DNA of 64,000 nucleotides from positions 32,777-96,776 of the forward strand of contig JAXHOK010000035.1 in NCBI GenBank assembly GCA_034519515.1. Reading direction: 5' to 3'. Of this stretch, positions 1 to 8,741 are shown one piece after another. The position numbers and the translations under genes are program-made. Source of the stretch: Arcicella sp034519515. Lineage in GTDB: Bacteria; Bacteroidota; Bacteroidia; Cytophagales; Spirosomataceae. Positions within the stretch are counted from its first letter, which is position 1; each line of letters opens with the position of its first letter. The notes below the pieces were generated by a model that ran no database searches, was not told where the DNA came from, and saw only the letters and a program-made list of their open reading frames with translations.

Positions 1-501
1 TAAAATAACACTGCCGACATATCCCATGGTGAAACCTCTGGCGGAAAGGGAATCGTATTTATCTTCAGTAGCAATTTCGGGAATGTATGAGTTATAAAAT
101 ACAATACTTCCTCCCCATCCAACGATGGAAAAAAGAAAAGCAAAAGTGCCTAAATAATAGTCACCTTCCTTAAAAAAGTACAAAGCCATACATGAAAATG
201 AACCCAAATAACAGTACATTTTCATGAAAAGCTTTTTCTTACCCGTAAAATCAGAAATTGCTGAAACCAAAGGAACAGAAAAAGCTAAAAGCAGAAAACC
301 AAGTGATAAAGCATAGGAAAACACTACCGTATTTTCGAGTTGAAAACCCAAAAAATCAAGTTTTGTACTTTTTGAAGGCAACATAATAGCTGCCAAAGGA
401 AAGTAAATTGGAAAAATAGCGGAGGTAATGGTTAATGAATGAACAGAATTCGCCCAGTCATACATCGTCCAAGCGGTCAATGTTTTAGGATTGTTTTTCA
501 T
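1..501 (-). CDS. UMF1-type MFS transporter, N-terminal part (runs off window)
   Basis: An open frame starts at an ATG at 499-501 on the minus strand and stays open to base 1, giving about 167 residues. It starts MKNNPKTLTAWTMYDWANS and continues with several hydrophobic membrane segments. The early W-x-MYDWANS motif is characteristic of the UMF1 branch of the major facilitator superfamily (related to fungal Atg22 effluxers). The substrate cannot be told. Its ATG overlaps the stop codon of the upstream oxyR gene by four bases (ATGA), so the two are probably translationally coupled. The C-terminal half lies outside the window. Confidence 0.75.
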   Translation of the reverse strand, partial: MKNNPKTLTAWTMYDWANSVHSLTITSAIFPIYFPLAAIMLPSKSTKLDFLGFQLENTVVFSYALSLGFLLLAFSVPLVSAISDFTGKKKLFMKMYCYLGSFSCMALYFFKEGDYYLGTFAFLFSIVGWGGSIVFYNSYIPEIATEDKYDSLSARGFTMGYVGSVIL

Positions 502-1433
502 ACGGTTAGGATATCTTTGGGTTTATTTTCTTTGAATTTTTGTGGTAATGAATCAAAGATACAGTTTTGCAAGGCTTTTAAAACGCCAATCTTCGCAAAA
601 TTTTTATGAACTACCAAACTAACTTCTCGCACGGGAGCAGGCGATTTAAAATGTCGAATCAAATTATTTCTTTCTTCATCAAAATCAAGGGTTGCCAATT
701 CGGGTAAAATCGTGATTCCCTGATTTCTTTCTACCATTTTACGCAAAGTTTCAAGGCTTCCAGCTTGATATTCAAACCGTTTTTGCCCAATAGATTTCCG
801 CTTTAATTCACACAGATTCTCTATCTGCGAACGTAAACAATGCCCTTCTTCCAGTAGCCACAATTCATTAGGATTGATATCTTCCGAAAGAGCATATTTT
901 TTTTGATAAATTGAATTTAACTTAGAAACATACAAAACCAACTCTTCATAGAAAATAGAAAATTCTTGAATGTCATCTTGTTGTAAAGGAGTTGCTAATA
1001 AACCAATATCAATCTCATTATTTTTGAGTGCTTGAACGATTTTATCAGTAGTTAATTCCTTGATTTTAAGTTCAATAGTTGGATATAATTCAAGAAAATT
1101 ACTGAGAAACAAGGGTAAAAGATAAGGGGCAATTGTGGGAATAATGGCTAAACGAATTTCACCCGAAACGTCGTGTTTATTACTATTAATGGTGGCATTA
1201 ATTTTGTAAAATTCCGAGACAGCAATTCGAGCTTGTTGGATAATTTCTTTACCGATTTCAGTAGTAATCAAGGGCTGGCGGCTACGGTCAAATATCTTTA
1301 CGCCCAATTCGTCTTCCAACTTTTGAATCTGCATACTTAGCGTAGGCTGAGTTACAAAGCAACTATCGGCAGCTTGGACAAAATTTCGATGTTTTTCAAC
1401 TGCCAAAATATATTCAATTTGGGTAATGGTCAT
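498..1433 (-). CDS. oxyR: OxyR-type LysR-family peroxide sensor/regulator
   Basis: 311 residues, the normal LysR length. An N-terminal winged helix-turn-helix (about residues 1-60, with FVTQPTLSMQIQKLEDELG) is followed by a two-lobed sensor domain. Cysteines at residues 199 and 208 lie in EEGHCLRSQIENLC, the same spacing and numbering as the redox pair of Escherichia coli OxyR that forms a disulfide on contact with hydrogen peroxide. This makes OxyR a firm call within the LysR family. It is expected to activate catalase/peroxidase genes, none of which is in the window. It sits four bases downstream of the AlgJ-like gene and overlaps the following transporter gene, so all three may share transcripts. 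Confidence 0.92.
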   Translation of the reverse strand: MTITQIEYILAVEKHRNFVQAADSCFVTQPTLSMQIQKLEDELGVKIFDRSRQPLITTEIGKEIIQQARIAVSEFYKINATINSNKHDVSGEIRLAIIPTIAPYLLPLFLSNFLELYPTIELKIKELTTDKIVQALKNNEIDIGLLATPLQQDDIQEFSIFYEELVLYVSKLNSIYQKKYALSEDINPNELWLLEEGHCLRSQIENLCELKRKSIGQKRFEYQAGSLETLRKMVERNQGITILPELATLDFDEERNNLIRHFKSPAPVREVSLVVHKNFAKIGVLKALQNCIFDSLPQKFKENKPKDILTV

Positions 1434-1437
1434 CTTT

Positions 1438-2451
1438 TCATTGGGCTAAAATCGAATTAACTTTTTGTAACCAAACCTCTCTACCTTCGCAAGTCCAATG
1501 GGTATCACTTTTCAGATAATACTTTTGGGGTGATTTTTTGAAAACTGAATAAGTATCAATAAAAGGAATCTGGAGTTGTTTGTTGTTCTGAATCCGCTCA
1601 ATCAAATGATTATAACTTCCTAAATCGGGCGATAAAATACTTACTTTATTGGGAATAATTGATAGATAAACTTCATCAAAACCAGCCTTCAAATACTTTT
1701 CACGGGTTTGATTAATATTTTGAACAAATAAATCAATTTTTGAATCTACAATATAATAAAAAGCTGATTTTGAATTACTTGCATCGGCTTCATCGGCATA
1801 AAAAATCTGCATTTTGTCCTTTGAAAATACAACTTCATCCTCAACTCGGTTAAAAATCTTGAAATTCAGCGTTGATTTTAGTTCTCGAAACCAAAGAAAA
1901 AAGTCATAATTAAAAATGGTATGAGCCAATCTTTCTTCGATTCCATCTGGAACAATCATTTTTTCAACTTTATTTGTTTTCTGCTCAATCTTTTTTCTGA
2001 ATGAAAGTTGAGATTCAGACTGCTTTTGATTACCGAAATTACTGGCAATTGACGAAAAATGTTCTTCAACAGTTCGCTCAACAGTTTCCAAAATTAAGAT
2101 ATTTTGTTTCGTAGTATCTAATTGATAATTAGCACTTTTTGCCCAATGAACATAATGATATTTTTCAATAGGAAAATCTTCCAATTTGATTTTAGGATCT
2201 TCCGTAAAACTATCGCCAATAATGTAAAGATTGATAGGTTTCTTTCGGGTAAAACGCTGATGTTCACACTCATACGCTTTTTCTTTGAATTGTGGTAACA
2301 ACGATAATCTATACAAGTCCCCATAACGATAATCATCTGGAAACAACTTTAATTTACCTCCAATTTCACGATAAACGAAAGGGGAGTATGCCTGAATCCA
2401 AAGGTAAATGGCAGTTATTAGAACTGAATATTTTAATATTTTCTTAAACAT
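1438..2451 (-). CDS. AlgJ/AlgX-like SGNH-type O-acetylation protein
   Basis: 337 residues with one N-terminal membrane anchor (about 5-22) and an extracytoplasmic domain. It has a GDSF motif at residues 79-82 and DTHW near residues 316-319, the nucleophile and Asp/His blocks of SGNH/AlgX-AlgJ-type O-acetyltransferases. In such systems an MBOAT membrane protein passes acetyl groups across the membrane and the SGNH partner places them on a polysaccharide. The gene directly upstream is an MBOAT protein, which supports this pairing. The polymer acetylated is unknown; the surrounding genes suggest a surface glycan. A palindromic repeat separates the two partners. Confidence 0.72.
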   Translation of the reverse strand: MFKKILKYSVLITAIYLWIQAYSPFVYREIGGKLKLFPDDYRYGDLYRLSLLPQFKEKAYECEHQRFTRKKPINLYIIGDSFTEDPKIKLEDFPIEKYHYVHWAKSANYQLDTTKQNILILETVERTVEEHFSSIASNFGNQKQSESQLSFRKKIEQKTNKVEKMIVPDGIEERLAHTIFNYDFFLWFRELKSTLNFKIFNRVEDEVVFSKDKMQIFYADEADASNSKSAFYYIVDSKIDLFVQNINQTREKYLKAGFDEVYLSIIPNKVSILSPDLGSYNHLIERIQNNKQLQIPFIDTYSVFKKSPQKYYLKSDTHWTCEGREVWLQKVNSILAQ

Positions 2452-2471
2452 AATAAATCAGACTTACACAG

Positions 2472-2547
2472 AACTTCCCGAAAGTAGAAATAACTTTCGA
2501 GAAGAAGATACACACTTCCCGAAAGTTATTTCTACTTTCGGGAAGTT
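2472..2547. repeat. Double-hairpin repeat with ACTTCCCGAAAGT arms
   Basis: Two hairpins (2472-2504 and 2514-2547) are each built from CTTCCCGAAAGT, a short AT spacer and ACTTTCGGGAAG. The first is itself the reverse complement of the second, giving a nested palindrome. The same double hairpin recurs at 22,047-22,126 inside a larger element. It lies between the algI-like and algJ-like genes. It resembles REP/BIME-type intergenic repeats, and may act as an attenuator or processing site between the two genes (inference). Confidence 0.85.
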
Positions 2548-2557
2548 AATTACTAAT

Positions 2558-3961
2558 CTAAAACTGAAAATAAATAAATTGATTAGTATTAAAAACACCA
2601 AAGAAATAAATCAACGCTATAAAAATAACCGATAATCCATAAAATTGAACATTATTTTTAGTGTCAATATGCAAAAACTTCGCTTCTTTCCACAATAAAA
2701 ACCCTATCAAAATCACCGAAAACCACATTTCAAGAGAATTTAGTGGCGTTTTGAAAACATCATTAAATGAAAAACTACCTATTTTATTCAGAATCAGAAA
2801 AGCATCATGCGTTCCCTTCGCTCTAAAAAATACCCAAGCCAACATCACCAAAACAAAGGTCGAAATCAAATTTAAACCTTTGCCGATTGAATTGTTAGAA
2901 AGGCTAAAATTTGGCAAATATTTATCTCTCAAAACCGCAAAAATCAGATAAAAACCGTGTAAAGAACCCCAAATTACGAACGTCCAAGATGCTCCGTGCC
3001 ACAAACCGCTAATCATAAATACAAAAAATTGATTGAAGTATCTTCGCCATTCCCCAACCCGATTTCCGCCTAATGGAATGTACAAATAATCTCTAAACCA
3101 AGTGGAAAGTGAAATGTGCCAACGCCGCCAAAACTCGGAAATTGAAGTAGAAAAATAGGGCGTTTTAAAATTTTCCATCAAATCAAAACCCATCACTCGG
3201 GCAGAACCCAATGCAATATCAGAATAACCTGAAAAATCACAATAAATCTGGAAAGTGTAGAAAAAAGTAGCCACCAAAAGCGTTAAACCCGACTGTTCAA
3301 CGGGATTTTTATAAGTAAAATCTACAAACATAGCCAATCTATCAGCGATGACTACTTTTTTGAATAATCCCCAAGCCATCATCATTAAGCCCGATTTCAC
3401 CTTTTCCCAATCATATTCAAATTTCGTATGAAATTGATGCAAAACATTCTGTGGTCTTTCGATAGGTCCTGCCACCAACTGTGGGTAAAACATCACATAA
3501 AGGGCATAGATTCCAAAATGTCGTTCTGCTTTTTGATTTCCACGATACACTTCAATTGTGTAGCTCATCGCTTGAAAAGTGTGAAATGAAAGCCCAATTG
3601 GAAGGATAAAATCAAAAAAAGGAAGTGGGTTCTTGACCTGAAATATGCCTAAAATATGATTTATATTTTCAAAAAAGAAACCATAATATTTATAAAAAGC
3701 TAAAATCCCAATATTTGAAATTAAGCTAATGATTAATAACCATTTACGAGATTTCCCTTCCGTTTTTTCAAGCCAAATACCCGCAAAATAATCAATAATT
3801 ATCGTAAGAAAGAGAATAAAAATGTAGACAGGCTTAAAAATCATATAGAAATAGCAACTCGCAAAAAGCAATAATCGCCAACGACCTTGCCAACCCAAAG
3901 ACCAATAGCTAAGCGTAACAATGATAAAAAATATAAAAAAATGAAGGGAATTGAAGAGCAT
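2558..3961 (-). CDS. MBOAT-family membrane O-acyltransferase (AlgI-like)
   Basis: 467 residues with about ten hydrophobic segments. It has the MBOAT hallmarks: EFWRRWHISLSTWFRDYLYIPLGG at roughly residues 276-299 (key residues W278, H282, R290) and SGLWHGASW with the presumed catalytic His322. This family (AlgI, DltB, PatA) moves acyl groups from the cytoplasm to the outer face of the inner membrane. Length and motif order fit the AlgI group. The SGNH partner lies just downstream and a DUF3352-like protein just upstream on the same strand. Acetylation of a surface polysaccharide is likely; the substrate is not shown by the sequence. Confidence 0.88.
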   Translation of the reverse strand: MLFNSLHFFIFFIIVTLSYWSLGWQGRWRLLLFASCYFYMIFKPVYIFILFLTIIIDYFAGIWLEKTEGKSRKWLLIISLISNIGILAFYKYYGFFFENINHILGIFQVKNPLPFFDFILPIGLSFHTFQAMSYTIEVYRGNQKAERHFGIYALYVMFYPQLVAGPIERPQNVLHQFHTKFEYDWEKVKSGLMMMAWGLFKKVVIADRLAMFVDFTYKNPVEQSGLTLLVATFFYTFQIYCDFSGYSDIALGSARVMGFDLMENFKTPYFSTSISEFWRRWHISLSTWFRDYLYIPLGGNRVGEWRRYFNQFFVFMISGLWHGASWTFVIWGSLHGFYLIFAVLRDKYLPNFSLSNNSIGKGLNLISTFVLVMLAWVFFRAKGTHDAFLILNKIGSFSFNDVFKTPLNSLEMWFSVILIGFLLWKEAKFLHIDTKNNVQFYGLSVIFIALIYFFGVFNTNQFIYFQF

Positions 3962-3986
3962 TATTTTAATAAATTACTATTAGACA

Positions 3987-6629
3987 TCACCGAATTTTAA
4001 CCGACCAGGTTTCAACGGTTGTAGGTGTTGTGATGTTCATGATAACTTTTTGATAAGAATCTGAATAAGAAAGTCTTGGTTTGTATTCAGATTCTATGGG
4101 CAAACCGCCAATATAACCACCATTTTCATTATAAAAATTATAGGTAGAATACCCATTATTAATAGCAAAGAACTTTCCACCAATGCCTAAATTATAGTAA
4201 ATAAGCGATTTTTTACCGTAAATTGAACTACTAACGGTAAATAATTCTTGCTCATTTTTATCTATCACCACAACCTCTTTATTGTCTGTTCGCATCAAAA
4301 CCCAATCATTCCCTCTTTCATTGACGGCTATCGAAAATTTCACTTCATTATTTGGTCTAAAAAGTTGTTTTTTGTCTATTATTTTTCCTGACAAACTAAT
4401 TTTATAAAGTTCTCCTTTTTCACTTACTAAAATAATGTTATTTTCTCCTCCTTCCAAAATTGGTGCTGCATTGAACACTCCACCGAAATCTAAGGGAAAT
4501 CCTTTTGAAACCTTGCCCAATGAATTTTGAACAGTCAATTTTCCACCTTTAGAGAGATAAATTCCAAACTCCTCATTGCTGATTATTACACTTGGAAAGG
4601 GCGAAATCATATCATTTGTTCTCTTAGTATCCTCTATTTTAGTCAATACAAGAGATTCCTTGTTTAATTTATAAGTTATCCCATTTGATGTTACGATGGT
4701 TGCAAATTGCTGATGGTCTTTTTCGTTTTCGAATATCTTAAAGTTTTCCAAATTATAACCTTTAAATGGCTTACTCATTTTCACCTCAAAACCTTGTTCT
4801 GTTCGTAACAAAACATAAATATTTTTATTCGTGACGCACAAAAATTGTTGAACGACATTATTAAAAACACGGCTATTTTTAATTTCTCCTATAATTTTTC
4901 CAGATAATTGATAGTTCCAAACTTGCTTGCCTTCTTCATACAAACGCAATTTATTATCACCGCCTTGAACTAATATCTCTGATTTTTTGGTATTGGGATT
5001 CACTAAATAAAGAGGCTCATTAATTGCTCCTAATGCAATTCTACCCAGTTTTACCCACTTATTTTCATACTTAACAGAGTTCTTAACAGGTTCAATATTC
5101 TTCAATAATACAATTCTACTTTCAGCAGCATTGCTCTGCAAAATTTGGGCTTGAACGGACGACAATTCTTGGTTATGGGCAGCTATTTTATTAAACCAAG
5201 TAGAGTTTACTTGTCGCTGAAAATTAGGAATAATTTTAAAACTCTCTGAAATTACCGTCAAATTGGCAGGAACACAGAATTTTAAAATAGTCTTATGCTT
5301 CGGTGAATTCCCCCAAACATCTCCCCTCGTTACACTAATCAAGTATTCTTGCATTGCTGAAAGACTACTTGCCAAAATCAATTTATCGTTATACGTTGTG
5401 AAATAACATTCTTCAAAACCGTAAAAAATATTGCCAAAAAGTAAACTTGGAAATTCTTTTATACCCAAATTCACAATCATAAAGCTTCCATATTCCACAC
5501 TAAAAACATCTTCTTTACCTTCTTGTGCCACATTACGAGCAATAACCTTCAAAGTATTTAACAAGCCTTTCTGATTGATTATCAAAACTTTACTAGAAAA
5601 ACGTTCTTCTGAAACATTAAAAGTACATAAAGTTATTTCACTTTCAATTTTGTTGTAAATTTCATCAAAGTTAACGTCAAATTTTGAATTTGCTTTATCT
5701 CGTAACTTAGCAATTTTAGTGTCTTTTTCTACGATTGTTTCAATATTCTGAATCATTTTTTGTGGTTTATCAAAACAAAAATCAATGATATACGAACACG
5801 CATTTGGTATCATGTTGAGATTATTGATGGCATGAGACTTTTGCTCCGAAAATAGATTTCGCTCTTGATTTATCCCGATTGCCTCAATAAAATTTTTATT
5901 AGGCTTAAGCCACTCAAATGATTCTGGAAATAGTGAGAAAGTCTGTGAAGATGAATTTGATTTTACTAATGAAATATCTGAAACAAATTGATTAATTACT
6001 CCTTGATTGAAATGAGTAACGGTAAATAATGAGTCAGTTTCTGATAAACTTTCTTTCAAATCTAATGATTTAACCCACGAACTCTCTTGATGCAGAACTG
6101 CCTCCTCTACCGCTAAGTTTGAATTACTGAAAATCAGGAAATTATCTTGAATAATGTACGAAAATACCATTTTAGCATTTTCATTAATGACCTCCAAAAT
6201 CTTGAAGCCTTGTGTGGTGTGTGGGATAACTCGATAACCTGTTGTATTTTGACTCAAACTTTCCAATTTTTCTACAAAATCTTCATTATCAGCATTTAAA
6301 GGCAAGTAATTTACGAACGAGAAATCACCTTTACCCTCAGGAAGTACCGCAAAATAAAGTATTTTCTTTAACAGAAGATTGGAAATTTCTTTATCAGTTA
6401 GCCCGATTTGTTTGAAGATTTGATATTGTTGATTTGCCCGTGAGAGAATGGGTATACGAGGGATAATTTTATTTTTAGGAGGAGAAATCTCATTCGTTTC
6501 TAACAACAAAATAGTGTTATCAGGTATAAAATTGGCTACAAGGTTTTGTTGCTGATTTTTCTTTTGGTAAAAAAAATAACCACCAATTCCTAAAATAATT
6601 ACGCCCAAGAAGAGGAGATTTTTTTTCAT
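3987..6629 (-). CDS. Large DUF3352-like envelope protein of unknown function
   Basis: 880 residues. A single N-terminal hydrophobic segment (about 4-21) after two lysines is the only obvious membrane anchor, so the bulk should be periplasmic. The first half has the look of Bacteroidota DUF3352 proteins: an early FIPDNTILLLE segment and long alpha/beta stretches. The second half (about 540-880) has repeated short beta-strand units such as ILVQGGDNKLRLYEEGKQVW, reminiscent of a beta-propeller. No catalytic motif was recognised. It begins 25 bases upstream of the MBOAT gene, so a role beside polysaccharide acetylation is possible by context only. The upstream gap carries a 17-bp perfect palindrome. 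Confidence 0.6.
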   Translation of the reverse strand: MKKNLLFLGVIILGIGGYFFYQKKNQQQNLVANFIPDNTILLLETNEISPPKNKIIPRIPILSRANQQYQIFKQIGLTDKEISNLLLKKILYFAVLPEGKGDFSFVNYLPLNADNEDFVEKLESLSQNTTGYRVIPHTTQGFKILEVINENAKMVFSYIIQDNFLIFSNSNLAVEEAVLHQESSWVKSLDLKESLSETDSLFTVTHFNQGVINQFVSDISLVKSNSSSQTFSLFPESFEWLKPNKNFIEAIGINQERNLFSEQKSHAINNLNMIPNACSYIIDFCFDKPQKMIQNIETIVEKDTKIAKLRDKANSKFDVNFDEIYNKIESEITLCTFNVSEERFSSKVLIINQKGLLNTLKVIARNVAQEGKEDVFSVEYGSFMIVNLGIKEFPSLLFGNIFYGFEECYFTTYNDKLILASSLSAMQEYLISVTRGDVWGNSPKHKTILKFCVPANLTVISESFKIIPNFQRQVNSTWFNKIAAHNQELSSVQAQILQSNAAESRIVLLKNIEPVKNSVKYENKWVKLGRIALGAINEPLYLVNPNTKKSEILVQGGDNKLRLYEEGKQVWNYQLSGKIIGEIKNSRVFNNVVQQFLCVTNKNIYVLLRTEQGFEVKMSKPFKGYNLENFKIFENEKDHQQFATIVTSNGITYKLNKESLVLTKIEDTKRTNDMISPFPSVIISNEEFGIYLSKGGKLTVQNSLGKVSKGFPLDFGGVFNAAPILEGGENNIILVSEKGELYKISLSGKIIDKKQLFRPNNEVKFSIAVNERGNDWVLMRTDNKEVVVIDKNEQELFTVSSSIYGKKSLIYYNLGIGGKFFAINNGYSTYNFYNENGGYIGGLPIESEYKPRLSYSDSYQKVIMNITTPTTVETWSVKIR

Positions 6630-6638
6630 AACTTTTGT

Positions 6639-6708
6639 AAAGTTAATGAGTTAAAGATTTATAAGTTTTTGTATAGTTTTACACATAAACATTTAACTCA
6701 TTAACTTT
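6639..6708. repeat. Intergenic palindrome, 17-bp perfect arms
   Basis: Arms AAAGTTAATGAGTTAAA (6639-6655) and TTTAACTCATTAACTTT (6692-6708) are exact reverse complements around a 36-base spacer. It fills the gap between glf and the DUF3352-like gene, both on the minus strand. The stem is too AT-rich for a classical intrinsic terminator. It belongs to a group of locus-specific intergenic palindromes in this window. Confidence 0.85.
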
Positions 6709-6712
6709 CAAC

Positions 6713-7813
6713 TCATAAATAATTTTTCGCTGCTACCAGTGCAGACCCAATTACTTGGTGCATATCGTAATATTTATATTCTGCCAAACGACCGCCAAAG
6801 ATTATATTTGCTTCTTGTTTTGATAAATCACGATATTTTTTAAATAATTCGTTATTTTTATCATCATTTACTGGATAGTACGCTTCCATTCCAGCTGACC
6901 ACTCACAAGGATACTCCTTGGTTACGACAGTTTTTGGCTGTTTCCCGAATTCAAAATGCTTGTGTTCCAAAATTCTGGTAAACGGAATATCTGCCTCGGT
7001 ATAATTCACAACCGCATTTCCTTGATAATTTTCTTTATCGTGAATTTCATGCTCAAATTTCAGACTTCTGTATTCTAATTTACCGAATTGATAGCCATAA
7101 AATTCATCAATATTTCCTGTAAAGACCGTCTTATCTGCCAACGCCATCAAGGCTTCTTTATCTTTGAAAAAATCTACCTCGGTTCTTACTACAATGTCTT
7201 TTAAAAGTCCCTCGGTGAGTTTGTTATATCCTCCAATTGGAATTCCTTGGTATTTATCATTGAAATAATTGTTATCGAAAGTAAATCTCAATGGTAAACG
7301 TTTGATGATAAAAGCGGGCAGTTCTGTTGCTTTTCGTCCCCATTGTTTTTCAGTATAACCTTTAATGAGTTTTTCGTAAATATCAGTTCCCACCAATGAA
7401 ATAGCCTGTTCTTCAAGGTTTTGGGGGTTGGTAATTCCTGACTCGGCCACTTGCTCATCAATCTTTTGCTGTGCTTCTTCGGGAGTTTTAACCTTCCAAA
7501 GTTGATAAAAGGTATTCATATTAAAAGGTAAATTGAACATTTGCCCTTCAAAATTAGCCATTGGCGAATTGGTGTAACGATTAAATTCTACGAATGAATT
7601 AACGTAATCCCAGATTCCTTTATCATTGGTATGAAAAATGTGAGCTCCATATTTATGAACATTAATTCCTTCTACTTCTTCATTAAAAATGTTTCCACCC
7701 GTGTGATTTCTACGGTCGATTACTAAACATTTTTTTCCTTTTTTGTGTGCTTCGTGTGCAAAAACGGCTCCAAAAAGACCTGCACCCACTATTAAATAAT
7801 CGTATTTTTTCAT
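6713..7813 (-). CDS. glf: UDP-galactopyranose mutase
   Basis: 366 residues, the usual Glf length. An N-terminal FAD-binding motif (VGAGLFGAVFAHEAHKKGK, residues 9-27) is followed by the TGGNIFNEE and YGAHIFHTND segments and the TEKQWGRKA segment typical of the family. The flavoenzyme interconverts UDP-galactopyranose and UDP-galactofuranose in the cytoplasm. It therefore predicts galactofuranose in a surface glycan of this organism. Neighbouring minus-strand genes include a GT2 transferase upstream and the O-acetylation genes downstream, consistent with one polysaccharide locus. Palindromes lie on both sides, so independent transcription is possible. Confidence 0.95.
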   Translation of the reverse strand: MKKYDYLIVGAGLFGAVFAHEAHKKGKKCLVIDRRNHTGGNIFNEEVEGINVHKYGAHIFHTNDKGIWDYVNSFVEFNRYTNSPMANFEGQMFNLPFNMNTFYQLWKVKTPEEAQQKIDEQVAESGITNPQNLEEQAISLVGTDIYEKLIKGYTEKQWGRKATELPAFIIKRLPLRFTFDNNYFNDKYQGIPIGGYNKLTEGLLKDIVVRTEVDFFKDKEALMALADKTVFTGNIDEFYGYQFGKLEYRSLKFEHEIHDKENYQGNAVVNYTEADIPFTRILEHKHFEFGKQPKTVVTKEYPCEWSAGMEAYYPVNDDKNNELFKKYRDLSKQEANIIFGGRLAEYKYYDMHQVIGSALVAAKNYL

Positions 7814-7818
7814 TATTG

Positions 7819-7890
7819 TAGGTTTTAGGTGTTGGATTTTAGGTGTTAGGATTCAGGACTAACACCTAAAACCTAACACCTAAAACCTAA
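7819..7890. repeat. Intergenic palindrome of iterated TTTAGGTGTTAGG words
   Basis: Left half iterates GGTTTTAGGTGTT and right half AACACCTAAAACC, giving imperfect arms of about 30 bases with a short loop near 7852-7860. It fills most of the 82-base gap between glf and the GT2 gene. A related but shorter string (AACACCCAAAACCTAAAACC) follows the FAD oxidoreductase gene at about 19,505-19,530. Confidence 0.8.
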
Positions 7891-7895
7891 TCCGC

Positions 7896-8636
7896 CTATT
7901 TCAAATTTTTTATTTTACTATTCAATTCAATTCTAAAATTTAATAATTCTTTAAACGATTGCCAACAAACTTTCAATAATTTCATTTTTTGAATTGAAAC
8001 CTCGCCCGTGGCTCTTTCCTTATGAACGATTGGAATATTGAACAACTCTTGACCAGATTTTTTTGCCATAATTGCCAAGAAAATATTTGGGGCAAAAGGA
8101 ACAGGGTTTGGTAATTGGGCTAATAATTTCTTCAAAAAGGAACCTTTAATCAATCGAAAAGGAATATTGGAATCCATGATAAAAGTACCATAAACAAAAA
8201 ACATACTATAACGTAATATTCTGGTAATCAGCAATCTGAATATATCATCATGTCTAACTTGACGATACCCCAAGATAAAATCAGAGTGATTTCTTTTGTC
8301 CCAAAGTTTTTTAACATCCTCAGGAATAAATTGGTCATCTGAATCGGTTTGGAAAACGTATTCTGCTTCTAATTCTACTGCCTTACGATACGCATGAACG
8401 GCTGCATTGCCATGTCCACCATTTTTTTGATGAACCACTACAAGTTTAGGGTATTGAGGAATTAGTGAGTCTAAGATTTTTCCTGTGGTATCTTTTGAAC
8501 CATCATTTACCACAATGAGTCTTGTATTTTCTCCTACAAATTCAGTATCTAAAAGGTCTGACCAGATTTTTACTACGTCTGCCATGCACTCTTCTTCATT
8601 ATAGGCAGGCATGACGATGGCTAATTTAATGCTCAT
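7896..8636 (-). CDS. GT2 glycosyltransferase, DPM1/polyprenyl-phosphate type
   Basis: 246 residues of GT-A fold without C-terminal membrane segments. It has the opening MPAYNEEE, then VNDGSKDTT (about residues 44-52) and FQTDSDDQF near residue 95, where the acidic metal-binding residues lie. The sequence resembles polyprenyl-phosphate mannose/glucose synthases (DPM1-like), which load a sugar on a lipid carrier; a direct glycan transferase is also possible. A Bacteroidota-type -7 box lies 37 bases upstream of the ATG, so this gene may start the transcript that continues into glf. Confidence 0.8.
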   Translation of the reverse strand: MSIKLAIVMPAYNEEECMADVVKIWSDLLDTEFVGENTRLIVVNDGSKDTTGKILDSLIPQYPKLVVVHQKNGGHGNAAVHAYRKAVELEAEYVFQTDSDDQFIPEDVKKLWDKRNHSDFILGYRQVRHDDIFRLLITRILRYSMFFVYGTFIMDSNIPFRLIKGSFLKKLLAQLPNPVPFAPNIFLAIMAKKSGQELFNIPIVHKERATGEVSIQKMKLLKVCWQSFKELLNFRIELNSKIKNLK

Positions 8637-8672
8637 TCAAAAAGGTTGTTGGTAGCGATAATTTTATTTTTA

Positions 8673-8680
8673 CAAAAGTA
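8673..8680 (-). promoter_or_regulatory. Candidate Bacteroidota -7 box (TACTTTTG)
   Basis: Read on the minus strand, TACTTTTG matches TAnnTTTG exactly and lies 37 bases before the GT2 start codon. The -33 position holds a one-mismatch TTCG. The assignment rests on motif match and position only. Confidence 0.45.
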
Positions 8681-8741
8681 CCTAATAAGGTTTAAAATAG
8701 CGAAAATCTAAAACAAACTTGACCTTGTTTTTATCAAATGG

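Noticed and set aside
7819..7890. CRISPR or attC-type site
   Set aside because: Iterated words form one imperfect hairpin without spacer structure, and no integrase is nearby.
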